64,000 nucleotides of DNA from Chitinophaga chungangae (GCF_017742215.1 NZ_JAGHKP010000002.1:1212737-1276736), one strand, 5' to 3'; shown: positions 26,150 to 35,287, counted from the first letter of the stretch. Numbers and translations: made by a program. Notes: generated from the sequence alone by a model not told the origin.

Positions 26150-26184
26150 TAAAACAAAGGGAACAAGGATTGTGCCTTGTTCCC
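26150..26184 (-). terminator. Terminator after the acyl-CoA dehydrogenase gene
   Basis: GGGAACAAGG (26159-26168) pairs perfectly with CCTTGTTCCC (26175-26184); on the minus strand TTTGTTTT follows. Confidence 0.8.
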
Positions 26185-26211
26185 CGCAAAGATATTTATA
26201 AGCGTGAAAGA

Positions 26212-28005
26212 TCAGAACGTATAGGCATTGTCTGCGATCAGTTTCTCTGCAATGCGGCGGCGCGCTTCTTTGGTATTGAAAGGCTCTGTTTTGGTGAAAC
26301 GTTTCAGCCCCAGCAGCATCATGCGCTGTTCGTCTCCTTCGGCGAAACCGTTAATGGCGTCTTTCCCGGATTTGTTCACCCTGTCTGCCGCGTCGGTCAG
26401 GTAAGTGCGCACCATGTCCGCCTGCAGGGCCACGGCTGCTTCGCCTTTCAGTTCGGTGAGCTTGATGATGCGCAGCAGCGCGCTTTCGCTCACGAAGGTT
26501 TCGATGGCCATATCGGCGATGTTCATCAGTATTTCCTGTTCCTGCTCGATTTTCATCATGAGTTTCTGCACCGCGGCGCCCGCCGTCATGAGGATGGCTT
26601 TTTTCATATTGGCGATCTGCTTTTTTTCTTTGGCGAAAGGCCCTTCGTCTTCATTGCCGAAATCGGGGATGCTCATCAGCTCCTTCATTACGTTCATGGC
26701 CGGGGTCATAAGGTCGAGCTTGCCTTTCATGGCGCGTTTGAGCGTCATGTCGAGCGTGAGCAGGCGGTTGATCTCGTTGGTGCCTTCGAAGATGCGGTTG
26801 ATGCGGCTGTCCCGGTACGCTTTTGAGATCACGTATTCGTCGCTGAAGCCGTTGCCGCCGTGGATCTGCACGCCTTCGTCCACCACGAAGTCCAGCACTT
26901 CGGAGCCGTTCACTTTCAGGATGGCGCATTCCACGGCGTATTCTTCCGCGGCCCCGAGCAGCGCTTCGTTGAAGGCTTTTCCTTCGGCCAGCAGTTCGTG
27001 CTCTTTCTGGTCTATCAGCTGCGCGGTGCGGTACAGGGCCGATTCGCAGACCCAGATGCGCGTGGCCATTTCGGCCATTTTATGTTTGATGGCGCCGAAC
27101 TGCGCGATGGGCTGTTTGAACTGTTCGCGGGTATTGGCGTAATGAATGGCGATATCGAGGCTTCCTTTTGCGCCGCCGAGCGCGGCCGCGCAGAGTTTCA
27201 GCCTGCCGATGTTGAGGATGTTGAAAGCGATGAGATGGCCTTTGCCGATCTCGCCGAGCACGTTTTCCACGGGCACCTGCGCGTCCTGGAAATAGATCTG
27301 GCGGGTAGAAGAGCCTTTGATGCCCATTTTATGTTCTTCCGGCCCGAGCGTGAAGCCGGGCGTGCCTTTTTCGACGATGAAGCCGGTGAATTTATCGCCG
27401 TCTATTTTGGCAAAAACGGTGAACACATCGGCAAAGCCGGAATTGGTGATCCATATTTTCTGGCCGTTGAGCACGTAATGTTTGCCGTCGGCGCTGAGTT
27501 TGGCGGTGGTTTTGGCGCTGAGCGCGTCCGAGCCGGAATTGGGCTCTGTGAGGGCGTATGCGCCTTTCATTTCACCGGAAGCCAGTTTGGGAATGTATTT
27601 CTGTTTCTGCGCTTCGGTGCCGAAATAAAGGATGGGCAGCGAGCCGATGCCGGTATGCGCGGCCATTGCCACGGAAAAAGAATGGCCTGAACCGAGGGCT
27701 TCGTTGATAAGGGTTGCGGTGATGAAATCTTTGCCGAGGCCGCCCAGCTCTTCCGGGAAAGCAGCGCCCAGCAAGCCCTGTTCGCCGGCTTTATCGAGCA
27801 GGGAAGGCATAAGGCCTTCCTCGAGTTTGTCCAGCCGGTCCAGCACGGGCGTTACCTCTTTGGCAACGAACTGTTCGGCCATTTCTTTGATCATCAGTTG
27901 TTCTTCCGAAAAATCTTCCGGAATAAAAACTCCGGCCGGGGCCGTCTCTTTCACCAGGAACTCCGCCCCTTTGAGGGCTGCTTTGCTGTTAACCGCGGTA
28001 TCCAT
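26212..28005 (-). CDS. Acyl-CoA dehydrogenase family protein
   Basis: A 597-residue FAD enzyme. The core (about 40-430) has YALTEPNSGSDA, the FAD/substrate segment WITNSGFADVFTVFAKI, GGNGFSDEY and the RIFEGTNEINRLL tail of the fold. The C-terminal ~160 residues form an extra helical domain, as in the longer fatty-acid and branched-chain members. It would introduce the 2,3 double bond in acyl-CoA for beta-oxidation. Substrate length cannot be read here. It is divergent from the alpha/beta hydrolase. Confidence 0.92.
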   Translation of the reverse strand: MDTAVNSKAALKGAEFLVKETAPAGVFIPEDFSEEQLMIKEMAEQFVAKEVTPVLDRLDKLEEGLMPSLLDKAGEQGLLGAAFPEELGGLGKDFITATLINEALGSGHSFSVAMAAHTGIGSLPILYFGTEAQKQKYIPKLASGEMKGAYALTEPNSGSDALSAKTTAKLSADGKHYVLNGQKIWITNSGFADVFTVFAKIDGDKFTGFIVEKGTPGFTLGPEEHKMGIKGSSTRQIYFQDAQVPVENVLGEIGKGHLIAFNILNIGRLKLCAAALGGAKGSLDIAIHYANTREQFKQPIAQFGAIKHKMAEMATRIWVCESALYRTAQLIDQKEHELLAEGKAFNEALLGAAEEYAVECAILKVNGSEVLDFVVDEGVQIHGGNGFSDEYVISKAYRDSRINRIFEGTNEINRLLTLDMTLKRAMKGKLDLMTPAMNVMKELMSIPDFGNEDEGPFAKEKKQIANMKKAILMTAGAAVQKLMMKIEQEQEILMNIADMAIETFVSESALLRIIKLTELKGEAAVALQADMVRTYLTDAADRVNKSGKDAINGFAEGDEQRMMLLGLKRFTKTEPFNTKEARRRIAEKLIADNAYTF

Positions 28006-28101
28006 CTTGCATGATTTTTTAGTCTACTCGTAATTTACCGAGTTTATGGCAATTGGCAAATTATGATTACGGTGCAATAAGTTCTAAATTCGCCATTCGT
28101 A

Positions 28102-28917
28102 TTGAAAAACAAAGTGGACATTTCCCTTCCATATCTCAACAGTTCGTTTTCCGGCATCGTAACCGGTTCGGGCGGCGATTTGCTGATCTGCCTTCACGGG
28201 TTCGGCGAAAGCGGGGCGCACTTCCATGCGTTGGAACCGGCGCTGGGCAATATATTCACTATCGTCGCGTTAGATATGCCCTTTCACGGGCAAACCGTTT
28301 GGAACGAGCAGCGGGCGTTTGAAAAAAAGGACCTCCGGGCGCTGGTCGGAAAAATATTGGAAAGGTTCGGCAAACAAACGTTCTCCCTTATGGGTTATAG
28401 TATGGGTGGCAGGCTGGCTTTGTGCCTGGTGGAAGAAATGGCGGCGCAGATCGGTTACCTGGTAATGGCCGCGCCGGACGGGCTCAGGAATAACCCGTGG
28501 CATATGTTTGCCACGCAAACCAAAATTGGCAACCGTATCTTTTTGTACAACACGCACCACCCCGCCCTGTTCTTCCGGTTGCTCACCCTCTGGAAGAAAT
28601 GGGGGATGCTGAACGAAAGCGTCTATAAGTTCGCGTTTTACAGCATGGACAAAACAGAGAAACGCCAGCTGGTTTATAATGTATGGACCGTTATGAGGAA
28701 AATGATGCCCTCCCGCCGCCGCTGCAAAAGCCTGCTGGCGCGTTACAACATCGATACCATTTTGATCTTCGGGCGGTACGACCGTGTTATTCCTCCCGCC
28801 TTCGGGGAGCGTTTCGCGGACGGGACCTTTCCCGCTAAAATACTGGTGCTGGATAAGGGGCACCAGCTGATCTCGGAAGAATTAGGATTCATCATCAGAA
28901 AAAATATCAGGAGCTAG
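28102..28917 (+). CDS. Alpha/beta hydrolase
   Basis: A 271-residue hydrolase starting at TTG (28102); a GTG at 28114 is a second possibility. Oxyanion strand CLHGFGESGAH, nucleophile S100 in GYSMGG, acid in FGRYDRVIPP and His in DKGHQLI give a complete triad. Substrate is unknown. A TAAATTCG box 9 nt upstream suggests a nearly leaderless message. It runs 5 nt before the GT2 gene. Confidence 0.82.
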   Translation: MKNKVDISLPYLNSSFSGIVTGSGGDLLICLHGFGESGAHFHALEPALGNIFTIVALDMPFHGQTVWNEQRAFEKKDLRALVGKILERFGKQTFSLMGYSMGGRLALCLVEEMAAQIGYLVMAAPDGLRNNPWHMFATQTKIGNRIFLYNTHHPALFFRLLTLWKKWGMLNESVYKFAFYSMDKTEKRQLVYNVWTVMRKMMPSRRRCKSLLARYNIDTILIFGRYDRVIPPAFGERFADGTFPAKILVLDKGHQLISEELGFIIRKNIRS

Positions 28918-28922
28918 TAAGC

Positions 28923-30068
28923 ATGAATGCTTTATTGATCATCACTCTCGGCCTCGCATTTTTGTATGGGATATTAATGCTGTCGTATACATACGGCTGG
29001 CGCAGATTAAAAAAATTTGATCCTGCTTCTCACGCATATACTTTCAATACGAAAGTTTCAGTGATCATCCCCGCAAGGGACGAAGAAAAAAACCTGCCCG
29101 CGCTGCTGGAAGCGCTGCAGCAGCAAAGTTATCCGGCCAACCTGTTCGAAGTGATCGTTGCGGACGATTTCTCCAGCGACGGCACTGCGGACGTCGTGCG
29201 GTATTTCCCGGCATCCAATGTGCGCCTCATCCGCATGAGCGACCGCCTCAGCCAACACCAGCGCCTCAACTCCTACAAGAAAAAAGCCATCGAGTTCGCC
29301 ATCAGCGAAGCTACCGGCCACCTCATCGTAACCACCGACGCGGATTGCGTGATGGGCCCCAAATGGCTCGAATCCATCGTGAAATTTTACGAGACCTACC
29401 GCCCACGCTTCATCGCCGCGCCCGTGGCGTATCACCGGGAAGAAGGATTTTTTCAGAAACTCCAGTCGCTCGACTTCATGACCATGCAGGGCATTACCGG
29501 CGCGGTAGCGTACCTGCAATCGGGCACCATGTGCAACGGTGCGAACCTTGCGTATGAAAAGACCGCCTTCGAAGAGGTCGGCGGCTTCACCGGCATCGAT
29601 ATGATCGCTTCCGGAGACGATATGCTGCTCATGTACAAGATCTATCACGCATACCCGGACGGCGTACGGTATCTCAAAAGCCGCGACGCCATTGTGCGCA
29701 CGCTGCCCGTCGAAACGGTGAAAGGTTTTATGAACCAGCGCGTGCGCTGGTCGTCGAAGGCGGACAAGTACGAAGACAAACGCATTACCCGCGTGCTGGT
29801 GCTTGTATACCTCTGGAACGTGATGCTTACGTTAACAGCCATCGTGGCCATTTTCAGCCCGCAGTTGTGGATGTGGCTCGGCTGGCTGATCGTATTCAAG
29901 ATCGTGGTGGAAATGATCTTCCTTGCGCCGGTGGCGGGTTTTTTCGGGAAAAATTCTTTGCTCCCCTGGTTCGTCCCTGGTCAGCCATTCCACATTTTGT
30001 ACGTCGTGCTCGCCGGCTGGCTGGGCAAGTTCGGGACGTACGAATGGAAAGGGCGGCTGGTGAAATAA
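28923..30068 (+). CDS. Family 2 glycosyltransferase, membrane-bound
   Basis: A 381-residue processive-type GT2: an N-terminal helix, the catalytic GT-A domain (KVSVIIPARDEEKNLPAL, VIVADDFSSDGT, TTDADC, GDDM) and the QRVRW motif near residue 278, then three C-terminal helices. It probably transfers a sugar to a lipid or polysaccharide at the inner face of the membrane. It is coupled to the hydrolase upstream. Confidence 0.88.
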   Translation: MNALLIITLGLAFLYGILMLSYTYGWRRLKKFDPASHAYTFNTKVSVIIPARDEEKNLPALLEALQQQSYPANLFEVIVADDFSSDGTADVVRYFPASNVRLIRMSDRLSQHQRLNSYKKKAIEFAISEATGHLIVTTDADCVMGPKWLESIVKFYETYRPRFIAAPVAYHREEGFFQKLQSLDFMTMQGITGAVAYLQSGTMCNGANLAYEKTAFEEVGGFTGIDMIASGDDMLLMYKIYHAYPDGVRYLKSRDAIVRTLPVETVKGFMNQRVRWSSKADKYEDKRITRVLVLVYLWNVMLTLTAIVAIFSPQLWMWLGWLIVFKIVVEMIFLAPVAGFFGKNSLLPWFVPGQPFHILYVVLAGWLGKFGTYEWKGRLVK

Positions 30069-30103
30069 CCGCCCCTTCCGTGTTTCATCGTCTTTTCAGC
30101 AAA

Positions 30104-31096
30104 CTACAAACGTGAGATCAGCCAGTTGCCGCTCGCGGTTTCGGTAATGTTCATGCGGTAACGCGCAGTGTCCTGGAAGCTCCAGTCGAGATTGGCGCGC
30201 ATCCACGCCATCAGCACCGTTACATAACGCTGCAGCTCTTCCTGCACTTCCGCACCGAAGGCCGGCAGCGATTCGCTGAGCGCGATAAAGCGGCGCACTT
30301 CCGCGTCGTGCATGCGTGCGGCTTCAGCCACGGCTTCTTCCAGGCTGAGATCCCTTTCTTCCTTCAGTACCACCACCAGGTTGTGCACATCGCCCTGGCG
30401 GCGTTCCTTGTCGAAAGAAAAGAGATCGTTGGCCCAGCATACCACGTTGTTGCAGGCAAGCGACAGCTGCACGACGGTTTCATGCATCCGCACTTCGTCA
30501 GGCAGGTAAATGCTTTCCAGCACTTCGATCAGCTCGATGTCTGCAAACAACGCGCCGGTGTACGGGCGTTTTTCGATGTAATCCGCTACGGTCGGGGCCT
30601 GGTGACGGATGCGGTTTTCCACTTCCCAGAGGCATGCGTCCAGGTAATCGGTCATGCTCTGCACAAAACGTTTCTGCCAGGCGTGGCTGCTGATGCGTTT
30701 CATGCGTTTCCACAGGTCTTCGAAACTGAGCGCCAGCGGCATGCCTTCGTCCGGCGCCACCACGCGGTTGTTCTGAAGGATCATGCCTACGAAGGAATGC
30801 ACCATCTGGAGAAAATCGAGTTTGCCGAACATGGACTCGTCGTTTTTGTCGTCCAGCAAAAAGAGCCAGGTGTTGAATTCCGCGGCAATACAAAGCTCGT
30901 ACCTGCCGGCAGTCGGGAAGGCACGGGAAGAAAGCATGGCGAACTTGGCGCGGCGGAAACGTTCCCAGGCTTTTTCAGATTTAACGAGGCCAAAACGGCT
31001 CACCCATTCTGTGGTGTGTTTTTCTGCTTCTTTGGCGAAGGGATTGAGCATAGTCGGGAAAGGGCAGTAGATCTGCGGCAATTGGAGTGTAAGCAT
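30104..31096 (-). CDS. Class I terpene synthase
   Basis: A 330-residue bacterial terpene cyclase with every metal and diphosphate motif: D82-D83-K-N-D86 (DDxxD), pyrophosphate sensor R177 with linker/effector T180-G181 (RPYTG), the NSE triad N223-D224...S227...K230-E231, and the late R312-Y313 pair. Such enzymes ionise farnesyl or geranylgeranyl diphosphate and cyclise the cation to a mono-, sesqui- or diterpene. No prenyltransferase, P450 or other tailoring gene is beside it. It is convergent with the GT2 gene and faces a 515-bp upstream gap with repeated 12-mers. The product cannot be predicted by eye. Confidence 0.92.
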   Translation of the reverse strand: MLTLQLPQIYCPFPTMLNPFAKEAEKHTTEWVSRFGLVKSEKAWERFRRAKFAMLSSRAFPTAGRYELCIAAEFNTWLFLLDDKNDESMFGKLDFLQMVHSFVGMILQNNRVVAPDEGMPLALSFEDLWKRMKRISSHAWQKRFVQSMTDYLDACLWEVENRIRHQAPTVADYIEKRPYTGALFADIELIEVLESIYLPDEVRMHETVVQLSLACNNVVCWANDLFSFDKERRQGDVHNLVVVLKEERDLSLEEAVAEAARMHDAEVRRFIALSESLPAFGAEVQEELQRYVTVLMAWMRANLDWSFQDTARYRMNITETASGNWLISRL

Positions 31097-31249
31097 AAAC
31101 GTCGTTTAATGATTAAATATTAATGGTTACTAGAAAAAGCATCATGGATTGCGGCGGGCATACGCCGTAAAAGGGATGTTCCATCCTGCATCTGTGTCTG
31201 AACGTGAATAATGGGTACCGGACGTTTGCGGGAGCCCGCTCCCTGCCTG

Positions 31250-31434
31250 TGTCTTAAACTGTTCTGCGCCTTTTGTCGGAACTCTCCTGGAAACAAATTG
31301 GATATTACCCCACCGTAACGCTAATCAGATTTTGAGTTGATTATTTGTCCTAAACTGTCCTTCATCAGGTATTTTGTCTTAAACGGGATAACGTGCATAA
31401 AACTTGTCTTAAACTGAACTTCATGTTCTTAAAA
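31250..31434 (+). repeat. Irregular direct repeats of TGTCTTAAACTG
   Basis: Copies begin at 31250 (TGTCTTAAACTG), 31346 (TGTCCTAAACTG), 31375 (TGTCTTAAACGG) and 31405 (TGTCTTAAACTG), with a degenerate one at 31424 (TGTTCTTAAAA). Spacing is 96, 29, 30 and 19 nt, all on the same strand. The rest of 31097-31611 holds no gene. The layout suggests operator sites for a dimeric or multimeric regulator of the terpene synthase or the ABC permease. Confidence 0.6.
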
Positions 31435-31611
31435 TTTAAGGCTTTTTTTGCTGCGTAAGTGAAAGCGGGAAGATAGAAGGGCGTTGAATTTCGTGTGATG
31501 CGCTGCGAATATGTAACAGGCAATGAATTACACATAAACTATATAAATAAATGAAAATAAATGAACAGGTGTTAATGTGAATAAATCCCCGCTTTGGCTT
31601 AACTTGGCGTA

Positions 31612-32742
31612 ATGGCATCTTTTTCCCAACAGGCGTCGAAGCGGCTGAAACGCAACAAAGGCGCGATGGCGGGCATGGCGGTGATACTGCTGGCCCTGCT
31701 GGCGGGCATTTTCGCTTATTTTCTCAGTCCCGACCATACGCCCTACGCCAACCGTATGATACTCGAGATCAGCGGTCAGAAACCCGGCTTCCGCATCCAT
31801 ATGCTTGCCGTTCCTTCCGCCGTGCCGCCGCCACAGCGCAGCTGGCTGCACCGCCTGGTGTACGGGCAGGAATCCGGTGATACATGGGTACCCGTTACTG
31901 CCTGGAAGTTCGACGGCGATTCGTTGTACGTGGAGAAATATGTAGACGAAGCTACCACCGCGCCCGGCGTGTACTCGCTGGCGCAGGCACTGTACGGCAA
32001 AGAGACCGTAGTGGCGGATGTGAAAGCGGCGCGGGAGAAGATCGGAAAAGAACAGATCGTGCTGCGGCATTATCGTTTGGGAACGGATAAATTCGGCCGC
32101 GACATTTTAAGCCGTCTCTTAGTGGGCACCCGCGTAAGCCTGAGCGTGGGCTGCATCGCGGTATTGATCTCGCTGACCATCGGTATTTTCCTGGGCGCGG
32201 TGGCCGGTTATTTCCGCGGCGCGACGGACGAGGCGGTGATGTGGCTGATCAACGTGATCTGGAGCGTGCCCACGTTGCTGCTGGTATTTGCCATCACGCT
32301 CGCGCTGGGCAAGGGTTTCTGGCAGGTGTTCATTGCCGTGGGGCTTACCATGTGGGTAAGCGTGGCGAGGATCATCCGCGGGCAGGTAATGGGGCTGCGC
32401 GAGCTGCAGTTCGTGGAAGCCACGCGGGCGTTAGGTTACGGGCATGTGCGCACGGTATTGCGGCATATCCTGCCGAACATTCTCGGCCCCGTGATGGTAG
32501 TGGCTGCCAGCAATTTCGCCACGGCCATCGTAGTGGAAGCGGGCCTCAGTTTCCTGGGCGTGGGCGTGCAGCCGCCGCAGCCTTCGTGGGGACTGATGAT
32601 CAAGGAAAACTATAATTTTATCATCACCCATAACCCTCTTTTAGCTTTGGCGCCGGGCTTCGCGATCATGTTGCTGGTGCTGGCCTTCAACCTGTTAGGC
32701 AACGGCCTCCGCGACGCGATGGACGTGAAAGGAAAAATTTGA
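31612..32742 (+). CDS. ABC transporter permease, OppC/DppC type
   Basis: A 376-residue inner-membrane permease. After TM1 (about 20-38) there is a ~115-residue hydrophilic insert before the conserved LGTDKFGRDILSRLLVGTR entry to the transport domain. The EAA loop (EATRALGYGHVRTVLRHILP) that docks the ATPase is intact, with five C-terminal helices. OppC-type proteins import peptides or nickel. No OppB, ATPase or binding protein is adjacent, so its partners lie elsewhere. Confidence 0.88.
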   Translation: MASFSQQASKRLKRNKGAMAGMAVILLALLAGIFAYFLSPDHTPYANRMILEISGQKPGFRIHMLAVPSAVPPPQRSWLHRLVYGQESGDTWVPVTAWKFDGDSLYVEKYVDEATTAPGVYSLAQALYGKETVVADVKAAREKIGKEQIVLRHYRLGTDKFGRDILSRLLVGTRVSLSVGCIAVLISLTIGIFLGAVAGYFRGATDEAVMWLINVIWSVPTLLLVFAITLALGKGFWQVFIAVGLTMWVSVARIIRGQVMGLRELQFVEATRALGYGHVRTVLRHILPNILGPVMVVAASNFATAIVVEAGLSFLGVGVQPPQPSWGLMIKENYNFIITHNPLLALAPGFAIMLLVLAFNLLGNGLRDAMDVKGKI

Positions 32743-32791
32743 ATAGCATTAGAATTATTTCTAATTTTAATAAGTTTTAACCACATCTGCT

Positions 32792-33235
32792 ATGCCCTAC
32801 AAGAAATACCTCCTCATTCTCCTCTGCGTTTTCACCGTGGCGGCCGTTGCATGCAAAAAGAAAAAGAAAGGCGACGGCGACGGAGATCCCGTACCGCCTC
32901 CGCCGAAAGAAGCAGAACTGGTGATCACGATGCCAGACATCAAACTCAACCGCGACGATAATGCCGCGCCCGGCGCCACGCTTGGCGTAAAGGTGAACAT
33001 TACTTCCACGCCGCTGCCGAAAGACGGCGTGACCATCACCGTTACCGCGCTGGACCCGGCAGGGCAGCCCATCCCGCAGAACGCGCCGGTGACCGTTACC
33101 GCCAACACGGCGGATATCAGCCTGATCAACCTGCCCAGCCTGAGAGTGGCCAGCATCGTGGTGACCGTCACTTCCAAAAACGATCCTACCAACACCAAAA
33201 CCTTCCGGTTCGGCGTGTTGAACAAAGTGCCTTAA
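32792..33235 (+). CDS. Small lipoprotein of unknown function
   Basis: A 147-residue protein with a signal peptide ending in a lipobox (AAVAC, Cys21) followed by a KKKKKGDGDGD linker and a Pro run. The remaining ~100 residues are Val/Thr rich and look like one Ig-like beta-sandwich. The charged residues after Cys suggest surface or outer-membrane sorting. I do not recognise the family. Confidence 0.7.
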   Translation: MPYKKYLLILLCVFTVAAVACKKKKKGDGDGDPVPPPPKEAELVITMPDIKLNRDDNAAPGATLGVKVNITSTPLPKDGVTITVTALDPAGQPIPQNAPVTVTANTADISLINLPSLRVASIVVTVTSKNDPTNTKTFRFGVLNKVP

Positions 33236-33256
33236 AAATATACTTCTTTCAATATA

Positions 33257-33289
33257 AAAGGGTGATTCCGGAACGAACACCCTTTTTTT
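33257..33289 (+). terminator. Terminator after the lipoprotein gene
   Basis: AAAGGGTG (33257-33264) pairs with CACCCTTT (33278-33285), followed by T residues. Confidence 0.8.
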
Positions 33290-33292
33290 ATT

Positions 33293-33300
33293 TAGGTTTG
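33293..33300 (+). promoter_or_regulatory. -7 promoter box of the GT4 gene
   Basis: TAGGTTTG matches TAnnTTTG, 25 nt before the ATG and directly after the preceding terminator. Confidence 0.45.
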
Positions 33301-33325
33301 TGCATTGTTGGAACAGAATTGAATC

Positions 33326-34396
33326 ATGCGAATAGCCGTAAATGCGCTCCCCCTGATGCAAGACAGTGCGGCAAACACGGGGAATGTGCCGTTTGAACTG
33401 ATGAGCCGGTTGTGCAGCCTGCACCCCGATGCGGAGTTTATTTTTATTGCAGGCAAACCCTGGGAGCCGCGCCCCGCGCTGCCGCCCAATTGCGAGATCG
33501 CCGTGCTGAAACCTTTTGCGGGCGGAGGCATCGGCCAGTATTTCTGGCGCCGTTTTCAATGGAACCGGCTGCTGAAAAAATATAAGACCGACCGGCTGCT
33601 GTGCATCGACGATGTATTGCCTTTTCCGGCGGAAGTGCAGGCCCACCTGCTGCTCACGCGCAAAACCTCGTTGCCCGACCGGCCGTCTACCTCCGAATAT
33701 ATCCGCCGCTTCCGTTCCGTGAACGTATTCTCCGAATTTATGAAAGAGCAGATCGGCGGGCGTTACGGCGGGCTGGAACAAAAATTTAACATGCTGGTTC
33801 CCGGCGTTTCCGAGATCTTTATGCCGCTGAACTGGGAAGAGCGGGAACTGGTGAAACAGGAATTTGCCGGCGGCATGGAATATTTTATCGCCGTAGGCGA
33901 AATTCACCCGGACAATAACATCATCCCGCTGCTGAAAGCCTTTTCGATGCTGAAAAAACGCCTGCGCTCCAATATTAAGCTGGTGCTGGCGGGCGACCTT
34001 ACGCCGGAAGGGGAAGAGATCGCGGAAGCTTTGCAGACCTATAAATTCCGGGAAGACGTGATCTGGCTGCAGGAAGTGGAAGAAGAAAACCTGGCGAAGC
34101 TGATCGGCGGCGCCTATGCGCTGGTGCACGCCGCCGGTGCGGACGGCCTGGCGGTACCCGTATTGCAGGCCCAGCGGTGCCAGGTGCCCGCCGTGGTGCT
34201 GTTTGCCGGCGCTTCCACCGAAGCGGGGAAAGACGCGGCCCTCAACGCGGTGCCCGGCGACGTGACGGACCTGTCCGAAAAAATGAGCGCCCTTTACAAA
34301 GACGAGCTGTTGCGCAGCCGCCTGCTGGATCACATCAGCCGCGTGCCCAGCTGGGACGATGCCGCGGGCCAGCTCGGGCAGGCCATTACCGCCTAG
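33326..34396 (+). CDS. Family 4-type (GT-B) glycosyltransferase
   Basis: A 356-residue protein. The N-terminal half starts MRIAVNALPL and the C-terminal half has the GT-B nucleotide-sugar region (YFIAVGEIHPDNNIIPLLKAF, LVLAGDLTPEGEEI, HAAGADGLAVPVLQAQRCQVP). The usual EGFG-type motif is altered to DGLAVPVLQA. Sugar donor and acceptor are unknown. It precedes gldC by 41 nt. Confidence 0.78.
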   Translation: MRIAVNALPLMQDSAANTGNVPFELMSRLCSLHPDAEFIFIAGKPWEPRPALPPNCEIAVLKPFAGGGIGQYFWRRFQWNRLLKKYKTDRLLCIDDVLPFPAEVQAHLLLTRKTSLPDRPSTSEYIRRFRSVNVFSEFMKEQIGGRYGGLEQKFNMLVPGVSEIFMPLNWEERELVKQEFAGGMEYFIAVGEIHPDNNIIPLLKAFSMLKKRLRSNIKLVLAGDLTPEGEEIAEALQTYKFREDVIWLQEVEEENLAKLIGGAYALVHAAGADGLAVPVLQAQRCQVPAVVLFAGASTEAGKDAALNAVPGDVTDLSEKMSALYKDELLRSRLLDHISRVPSWDDAAGQLGQAITA

Positions 34397-34407
34397 CGGG
34401 AAATGCT

Positions 34408-34415
34408 TATTTTTG
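34408..34415 (+). promoter_or_regulatory. -7 promoter box of gldC
   Basis: TATTTTTG matches TAnnTTTG, 22 nt before the gldC ATG. Confidence 0.45.
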
Positions 34416-34437
34416 CATCTTCTAATCAAAACAACGT

Positions 34438-34797
34438 ATGTTAAAGAAATCTACCATAACGATCCAGGTGGGGCTGGACGAACAGAAAGTGCCTGAAACG
34501 ATCGAATGGACGGCCACAGACAGCACGGCAGACAAAATGAACAAAGCAAAAGCTATGATGGTGGCTTTCTGGGACGGGGCAGACAAAACCGCCCTGCGCA
34601 TAGATCTTTGGACGAAAGAAATGATGGTGGATGAAATGGCCGATTTCTTTTACCAGACCTTCATGACCATGGCCGATACTTACCAGCGCGCCACTCCCTG
34701 GGGCGACCAGGCTAACGACCTGCGCAAGTTCGCCGAGGATTTCTACAAAAAATTCGAGGAAAAGCTGAAGAACCAGGAACAGGAACAGAAAAAATAA
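34438..34797 (+). CDS. gldC: Gliding motility protein GldC
   Basis: A 119-residue cytoplasmic protein matching GldC throughout, with KSTITIQVGLDE, a VPETIEWTATDS stretch and ALRIDLWTKEMMVDEM. GldC is required for full gliding in Flavobacterium but is also present in non-gliding Bacteroidota; its biochemical role is undefined. The core T9SS/gliding genes are not in the window. Confidence 0.9.
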   Translation: MLKKSTITIQVGLDEQKVPETIEWTATDSTADKMNKAKAMMVAFWDGADKTALRIDLWTKEMMVDEMADFFYQTFMTMADTYQRATPWGDQANDLRKFAEDFYKKFEEKLKNQEQEQKK

Positions 34798-34825
34798 GAC
34801 CCGAAGACCTTAAATCACAGGAAAT

Positions 34826-35278
34826 ATGTCATTGGAACTCAATATCAACGGCGCTATCAAAACCGCCATGCTGGCTAAAGCGGAAGCGGAGCTGCGCGCC
34901 CTGCGCGCCATCAAGGCGGCGGTGCTGGTCGCTAAAACAGCGGAAGGCGCCAGCGGCGAGCTTACCGAAGCAGACGAGCTGAAGCTGCTGCAGAAACTCG
35001 CCAAACAAAGAAAAGATTCTATCGATATCTTCCGCCAGCAGAACCGTGCAGACCTTGCCGTGAAAGAAGAGGAAGAACTGGCGGTGATAGAGCGTTACCT
35101 GCCCAAACAAATGGACGAAGCCGAGCTGCGCGTTGCGGTGCAGGGCATCATTGCAGCCGTGGGAGCATCTTCACCCGCGGATATGGGCAAGGTGATGGGC
35201 GCGGCCACCAAAGAGCTGGCCGGCAAAGCGGACGGCAAAACGATCTCCGCGCTTGTAAAGGAATTGTTGACCAAATAA
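34826..35278 (+). CDS. GatB/YqeY domain protein
   Basis: A 150-residue stand-alone YqeY domain, homologous to the tRNA-binding tail of GatB: LRAIKAAVLVAKTAEGA, VIERYLPKQMDEAEL and DMGKVMGAATKELAGKADG are family features. It may bind tRNA but lacks any catalytic domain. It is 28 nt after gldC and 9 nt before cvpA. Confidence 0.9.
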   Translation: MSLELNINGAIKTAMLAKAEAELRALRAIKAAVLVAKTAEGASGELTEADELKLLQKLAKQRKDSIDIFRQQNRADLAVKEEEELAVIERYLPKQMDEAELRVAVQGIIAAVGASSPADMGKVMGAATKELAGKADGKTISALVKELLTK

Positions 35279-35287
35279 CCTGGCAAA

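Noticed and set aside
31250-31434. Repeats considered as a CRISPR array
   Set aside because: Only 12 nt long, with irregular spacing of 19-96 nt and no cas genes.
32777-34429. A 550-codon minus-strand frame across the lipoprotein and GT4 genes
   Set aside because: It spans a terminator and two genes with clear features on the plus strand; composition is typical of an antisense shadow.
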